Source: Streptomyces formicae
Lineage (GTDB): Bacteria > Actinomycetota > Actinomycetes > Streptomycetales > Streptomycetaceae
DNA: 64,000 nucleotides
Direction of reading: 5' to 3'
Assembly (NCBI RefSeq): GCF_002556545.1
Contig: NZ_CP022685.1
Location: forward strand, 4,256,001-4,320,000
Shown here: positions 60,901 to 64,000 of the stretch, one piece after another
How positions within the stretch are numbered: the stretch's first letter is position 1
Layout: each line of letters begins with the position of its first letter
Notes under the pieces: generated by a model
What the model saw: the letters and a program-made list of their open reading frames with translations, nothing else
Told to the model about the DNA's origin: nothing
The model's database searches: none
Made by a program: the position numbers and the translations under genes

Positions 60901-61163
60901 TTCGCGGCGGCGAGCACGCCGTCGCGCAGGGTCAGCGCGAGCCGCCCGGGAACGCCCGCGCGGGCGGCCGCGTCCGAGGCGTTCTGCGCCAACTCCACGA
61001 CGAGCCGGTCCCGGTAGCCGCCGAGCGCGAGGTCCTCTTCCGCGTTGGCGTCCTCGCGGAAGCGGGGTGGGGCGGCGGCCCAGGCGTCGAGGACTCCGCG
61101 GCGGAGGCGGGCGGTGCCGAAGGGATCGATGCCCTCGGCCGCGGGCCGCACGGTCTTGCTCAC
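57951..61163 (-). CDS. Sacsin/Hsp90-like ATPase, 1070 residues
   Basis: The N-terminal GHKL-type ATPase domain (about 1-330) has ELAQNASDAAARAG as the ATP-binding Asn-type box and SVGRFGVGFAAVLAV as the glycine-rich lid. It resembles the sacsin N-terminal repeat and Hsp90. The rest (about 340-1070) is long, acidic, low-complexity-leaning helical sequence without assigned domain. GTG 61163 is the likely start (SKTVRPAAEGID). Family members sit in actinomycetes beside DUF3027 genes, as here. It may be a chaperone-like or defence-associated ATPase; neither is shown. Confidence 0.85.
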   Translation of the reverse strand: MSKTVRPAAEGIDPFGTARLRRGVLDAWAAAPPRFREDANAEEDLALGGYRDRLVVELAQNASDAAARAGVPGRLALTLRDGVLAAANSGAPLDATGVESLSTLRASAKRETPEGARGTSVGRFGVGFAAVLAVSDEPAVVGRTGGVRWSLAEARELAAETARFSPGLGDEIRRRDGHVPLLRLPMAAEGTAPDGYDTVVILPLRDAAAEDLVARLLAGVDDALLLALPGLAEVSIETPDGTVRTLRRRAEAPYTVVDDSRDGTTRWRTVSSQGALDAALLKDRPVEERLRPHWSVTWAVPVDREGAPERPRSTPVVHAPTPSDEPLGVPALLIASFPLDTARRHAAPGPLTDFLVERAAEAYVELLADWRPVTEAIISLVPGPLGRSELDGALRQGILERLPRTAFLPPALPRTAAAEGAEGAEDTGIADLPALGDDALPPALRPRDAEVVEGAGGETVRVLAEVLPSLLPAGLERRSELRTLGVARVALTEAVDRLAGLERDAAWWRRLYDTLAGVDPDRLSGLPVPLVGGASQAFGSGGGRTTIGPRQVLLPAAGDERDPASLARLGLKVAHPDAVHPLLEKLGALPATPRAILTTPQVRAAVAASLDDDTWDEDALDADELADVVLALVRDAHLAPGDEPWLAALALPDEDGELAPAGELVFPGSAFAEVMREDELALADQELADRWGEQPLAACGVLATFALVRATDVVLDPDELEPREGDFAEPDDAGLLDAVDVWCEDVLDRLPDTPVPPVATEIVAVRDLDLVDDDCWPQALAMLSRPPLRDALTQPLRVLLPDGTTETVRSYTAWWLRGHHVLDGRRPAGLRAAGGDPLLVGLYDAADASGFGDEEVLRALGVRTSVGALLAEPGGAAELLDRLADPERTVSPAQLHALYGALADLDPEQVTLPDELRAVVDGEVVVVDAADAVVADAPDLLPLAEGVPLLPVRSRKAGDLAELFQVRRLSETAAVEPAGHGVEHAVPESVRILLGSATPETYIEHEELVAGGVELDWRRTPDGTVHAATLEGVAAGLAWAAGQWPRRFEVAALLEDPSRTAELARDRWFD

Positions 61164-61490
61164 GGTCGTCTCTCTTCTTTTGGGGCGCGGGGGGGCGGGC
61201 GTGGGGCGTGGGGCGTGCCTGATCCGCTCGTGCTCGCCCTGCTTGCGGGCGAACGGTACCGCGTCGTGATGGGGGGAGATGTTTGGGCAGGCGGGTGGGG
61301 AGCACGCCGCGAAGCGGCAACGGAGAGAGCGGCCGGTGCGGAGGGGAGAGGTACCGAGGGGACGGGCCACGGGGCCGATGAGCCCCGCGGGGAGACGCAC
61401 ACCACTATGCCGACCACAGCGGCCACGGCACCGAGGAACAGCCCCGGAGCCCCGCGCCACCGAGCCGAGTACCGTCACCCGCCGCCGGAA
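61164..61490. other. Intergenic spacer, no gene recognised
   Basis: 327 bp between the sacsin-like gene start and the DUF3027 stop. It is G-rich near 61185-61225. Short ORFs here lack a signal or domain, and no hairpin stands out. Confidence 0.55.
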
Positions 61491-62435
61491 CTAGGAGTGG
61501 CCGAGATCGTCTCCCGGTCCCTCCCCTTCCACGCTCACCGACCCGGAATCCGCCGCGGGCCGCAACGGCAGCACGTCCACCCGCGTCTCATCGAGGACCG
61601 GCGGCGCCGGCCGCGCGGGCTTCGGCATGACCGCCGCCTCCGAGTGGCCTCCACAGCCGTACGAGAGGGACACGACCCGCCCGTCCGCGGGCCCGAACTC
61701 ATTGGCGCACACACCGAACGCCTGACCGAGCGAACCGCCGATCGCCACCAGGAACCCACAGCTCACGCATCCCGCGGGCGCCGCCTGCGCCATCGGGGTC
61801 TTCGCGCCGTACGCCTCTTCCCAGCGGTCCGCGGCGATGTGCAGCCCGTACCGGGAAAGGACCCGGGCGCGCCGCATGCCCAGCTCGTCGGCGACCGCCG
61901 CGATCGAGCCGCGCGCGGGCGCCATCGGCAGTTCCGCCGAGGGCTCCGCCGTGACCTCGGCGTCCTCCGCCTCGACGAGCTCGGCCATCTCCTCCGACAC
62001 GACCGAGTTCGGCGGCGGCTCCTCCTCGCCGGTGAAACCGGGCTCCAGACGCAGATCCTCCGCGTCCGTCGGAAGGAGGTCGCCGGGCCCCATGTCGCCC
62101 GGCCGCAGCCGCTCGCTCCACGGCACCCATTCGGGGGCGAGGAGCGCGTCGGGGCCCGGCAGCAGCACCGTCTCGTCGAGCGTGACGACCTTGGCCCGCG
62201 AGGCGCGGGCGACCGTCACCGCCCAGCGCCAGCCCCGGTAGCCGAACTCCTTGCACTCGAAGAGGTGTGTGACGACCCGGTCGCCCTCCACGACGACCTC
62301 GACGTGCTCACCGACCACACCGGGTGCGGCGGCCTCCTCGGCCGCGGCCCGCGCCAGGCCGACCGCTTCGGCGCACAGGCGGTCCGGGGTACGCGGGGTG
62401 CGCTGGGTACGGCTTCGCGTTGTCGCTGCGCTCAC
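61491..62435 (-). CDS. DUF3027 protein
   Basis: This 314-residue protein has the DUF3027 order: GEHVEVVVEGDRVVTHLFEC, FGYRGWRWAVTVARASRAKV, PEWVPWSERLRPGDMGPGDL and a C-terminal Cys/His set CVSCGF ... CANEFGPADGRVVSLSYGCG, which could bind zinc. The family is actinobacterial and uncharacterised. GTG 62435 gives SAATTRSRTQRTPRTP. It precedes the sacsin-like gene on the same strand by 327 bp. Confidence 0.88.
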   Translation of the reverse strand: MSAATTRSRTQRTPRTPDRLCAEAVGLARAAAEEAAAPGVVGEHVEVVVEGDRVVTHLFECKEFGYRGWRWAVTVARASRAKVVTLDETVLLPGPDALLAPEWVPWSERLRPGDMGPGDLLPTDAEDLRLEPGFTGEEEPPPNSVVSEEMAELVEAEDAEVTAEPSAELPMAPARGSIAAVADELGMRRARVLSRYGLHIAADRWEEAYGAKTPMAQAAPAGCVSCGFLVAIGGSLGQAFGVCANEFGPADGRVVSLSYGCGGHSEAAVMPKPARPAPPVLDETRVDVLPLRPAADSGSVSVEGEGPGDDLGHS

Positions 62436-62654
62436 AGGTATCGCTTCTCTCCTACGCCGTCTCACGAGTGCGCCACCCTTACGCGGGGGTACGGACGGAG
62501 CGGACCTGAGGGCCGCGTCAACGTCCGCGCCCGACGTTCTCGGGCGCACCTACGTCACCCATTCTGCGGGATGACCGAGAGGCGCGCGGCCAAGAACAAC
62601 CGCCGCAGGCGCGCTACGCACGCTACCTTCTCCTGGCCCCTGGGCCTACACCGA

Positions 62655-62870
62655 CGTACGCCCCCACCCCCCAACCCCCCATTCCGCCCCTCCCCAACCC
62701 CCCTCCCCACCCACCCCACACCTCACCCCCCGCCCCACCTCTCCCCCCACCCCTCACCCCACACCCCGCCCCACTCCTCGGCCCCGCACCCCTGCGCCCC
62801 CTCGGCACATCCCCCCTCAGCACCGCCCCTCCCTCCGCCGCCGCTCCGCGCCGTACTCCCCACCCACCCG
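62655..62870. repeat. C-rich pyrimidine tract
   Basis: About 215 bp of almost pure C/T/A on the + strand with many CCCC/CCCCC runs (G-rich on the minus strand). It could form G-quadruplex or i-motif structures. Confidence 0.75.
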
Positions 62871-63055
62871 CCCAAACATTTCCCCCTCACAACACCCGGA
62901 CAGCCGCCAAATCCAACACGCCAAAAACCCGCGCCGCCCCAGGAGCACACGGTGCGGAGAGCCGGACGGGTGGGAGAGAACAGGTGCCGCCTGGTGCGGA
63001 ACGCCTGGCGGGGGAGAGAACAGGCGCTGCTCGGTGCGGAGCTCCGGGCGGGGGG

Positions 63056-63380
63056 GGGAACACGCGCCGGACGGTGCGGAGTGTTGGGCGGGCGGGCGGG
63101 AATGGCCGCCGCGGAGCGGGGGAGAACAGGTCCCGGACCGTGCGGAGTGTCGGGCGGGCGGGCGGGAAAAGCCCTCGCGGAGCGGGGGAGAACAGGTCCC
63201 GGACCGTGCGGAGTGTTGGGCGGGCGGGCGGGAAAAGCCCTCGCGGAGCGGGGGAGAACAGGTGCCGGACCGTGCGGAGTGTTGGGCGGGCGGGCGGGAA
63301 AAGCCCTCGCGGAGCGGGGGAGAACAGGTGCCGGGCCGTGCGGAGTGCCGGGGGGGGAGGCCGGCGCGGAGCGGCGGGGT
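63056..63380. repeat. 66-bp tandem repeat (minisatellite)
   Basis: GAGAACAGG landmarks at 63122, 63188, 63254 and 63320 give an exact 66-bp period; diverged or partial units reach back to about 62975. Each unit contains GTGTTGGGCGGGCGGGCGGG and CCTCGCGGAGCGGGGGAGAA. All six frames stay open because 66 is a multiple of three. Confidence 0.9.
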
Positions 63381-63484
63381 GGAGTGGCCATGGGACCGCC
63401 CACCCGCCGCACGCACAAGCCCCCCCCAAGGCCCCCGGCCACGTATCCGCACTAGGACACCCCCCAAAGGGGCACTATGACGGA

Positions 63485-64000
63485 GTGGCCCCCACAAGGT
63501 CGACGCCCGTAGGCACAGGCACAGGAGCAGGAACCGTCTCGCCGGGACCGGCGCGACGGACCGCGCGCGCCCTGGGCCGCGCCCTCCACTTCCCCGTCAC
63601 CGGCCCCGCCCGAGGCATCCGCAAGGCCACCCACGCCCACGGCGCGGGCGAATCGGGCCTCGGAAAGCTGATCGAGCTGCACGCGGTGAACGGCGCGGGC
63701 GACGTGATGATCACCGTCGCGCTCGCCTCCACCGTCTTCTTCTCCGTGCCGACCGACGAGGCCCGCGGCCGCGTCGCGCTCTACCTCGCCATCACGATGG
63801 CGCCGTTCACGCTCCTCGCCCCCGTCATCGGCCCCCTGCTCGACCGGCTCCCGCACGGCCGCCGCGCCGCGATGGCGGGCGCCATGCTGGCCCGCGCCCT
63901 GCTCGCGCTCGTCCTCTCGGGCGCGGTCGCCACCGGCAGCGTCGAGCTCTACCCCGCCGCGCTCGGCGTGCTCGTGGCCTCCAAGGCGTACGGAGTGGTC
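63485..64000 (+). CDS. MFS transporter, N-terminal part (runs off the right edge)
   Basis: A GTG at 63485 opens a protein whose first 60 residues are basic and Pro/Gly-rich. Membrane segments follow (VMITVALASTVFFSVPTDEA; ALYLAITMAPFTLLAPVIGP; MLARALLALVLSGAVATGSV). LLDRLPHGRRAAMAGAML matches a cytoplasmic loop motif of MFS exporters. The C-terminus is outside the window, and the substrate is unknown. Confidence 0.8.
   Translation, partial: MAPTRSTPVGTGTGAGTVSPGPARRTARALGRALHFPVTGPARGIRKATHAHGAGESGLGKLIELHAVNGAGDVMITVALASTVFFSVPTDEARGRVALYLAITMAPFTLLAPVIGPLLDRLPHGRRAAMAGAMLARALLALVLSGAVATGSVELYPAALGVLVASKAYGVV

Larger units (their letters stand above)
62436..63484. other. 1-kb non-coding stretch with C-rich tract and 66-bp repeats
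   Basis: A start-like ATG at 62571 (TERRAAKNNRRRR) leads into the C-rich tract and is not convincing. The region holds the C-rich tract (62655-62870) and the 66-bp minisatellite (63056-63380). Long ORFs in all frames are repeat or low-complexity readings. Confidence 0.6.

Noticed and set aside
62571..62660. Possible small basic protein beginning TERRAAKNNRRRR
   Set aside because: Its frame continues directly into the C-rich low-complexity tract and no stop ends it at a sensible size.
58086..63455. A 1789-codon + strand ORF opposite the sacsin-like and DUF3027 genes
   Set aside because: It is the shadow of two genes with clear domains and correct starts on the minus strand; its own sequence is Arg/Gly/Pro-rich without domains and ends in the minisatellite.
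62723..63497. Minus-strand ORFs with 22-residue Pro/Arg repeats
   Set aside because: All frames are open in the 66-bp repeat, so openness is not evidence; no start signal or domain. Kept only as a repeat.

Overview
The window is a stretch of high-GC (roughly 72-73 %) actinomycete chromosome. Gene content points strongly to Streptomyces. It carries a complete conservon (CvnA-D plus two P450s), a DtxR-type iron repressor with every DtxR metal ligand, a CitA-type citrate synthase, SerC, DUF2530 and DUF3027 proteins, frequent GTG/TTG starts, and many 4-bp ATGA/GTGA gene overlaps. No tRNA, rRNA, insertion sequence, prophage, CRISPR array or large secondary-metabolite cluster was seen, so this looks like chromosomal core with scattered accessory patches.

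Layout. 1-3.2 kb: envelope-stress-like cassette (membrane adaptor, lipoprotein, two-component system). 3.3-8.7 kb: SIS protein, dmdR1-like iron regulator, alpha/beta hydrolase, pdxH, citrate synthase. 8.9-11.3 kb: accessory patch with a divergent XRE regulator, a small gene broken by a one-base frameshift, and a stand-alone kinase-like protein. 11.3-11.9 kb: minisatellite-rich spacer. 11.9-20.5 kb: tightly coupled seven-gene catabolic operon (TetR, enoyl-CoA hydratase, acyl-CoA dehydrogenase, biotin-dependent acyl-CoA carboxylase alpha and beta, AtuA-like protein, TIGR03084-like protein) with a palindromic operator candidate upstream. 21-28.4 kb: EamA exporter and divergent LysR, NlpC/P60 cell-wall hydrolase, SPFH membrane protein, large FAD/Fe-S oxidoreductase. 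28.6-34 kb: six-gene conservon whose first P450 lacks the ExxR arginine. 34.1-44.5 kb: serC, drug-type ABC exporter with divergent TetR and three phased operators, several hydrolases with AraC, and a Phd-like antitoxin/toxin pair. 44.7-57.7 kb: DUF418 membrane protein, AhpD-like/MarR pair, Uma2 nuclease, aldo-keto reductase, RNA 2',3'-cyclic phosphodiesterase-like protein, GNAT, MFS/MarR efflux pair, RHH protein, NCS2 purine permease, CtpE-like P-type ATPase, secreted protein. 57.9-64 kb: 1070-residue sacsin/Hsp90-like ATPase, DUF3027 protein, a 1-kb non-coding stretch with a C-rich tract and 66-bp tandem repeats, and the start of an MFS transporter.

Gene logic. Most transcription units pair a local regulator with a divergent or adjacent target, and in several cases the operator is visible: TetR/ABC, LysR/EamA, MarR/AhpD-like, MarR/MFS, Phd/toxin, TetR/catabolic operon. 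Gene ends often carry a dispersed hairpin (GCGCCCC-NNNN-GGGGCGC followed by GGGGAACTGCGCG) that looks like a recurrent terminator. The most interesting items for follow-up are the toxin-antitoxin locus with a 24-bp palindrome overlapping the upstream gene's stop, the conservon with an EVLW-type P450, the frameshifted XRE/kinase cassette, the AtuA-carboxylase operon, and the minisatellites.
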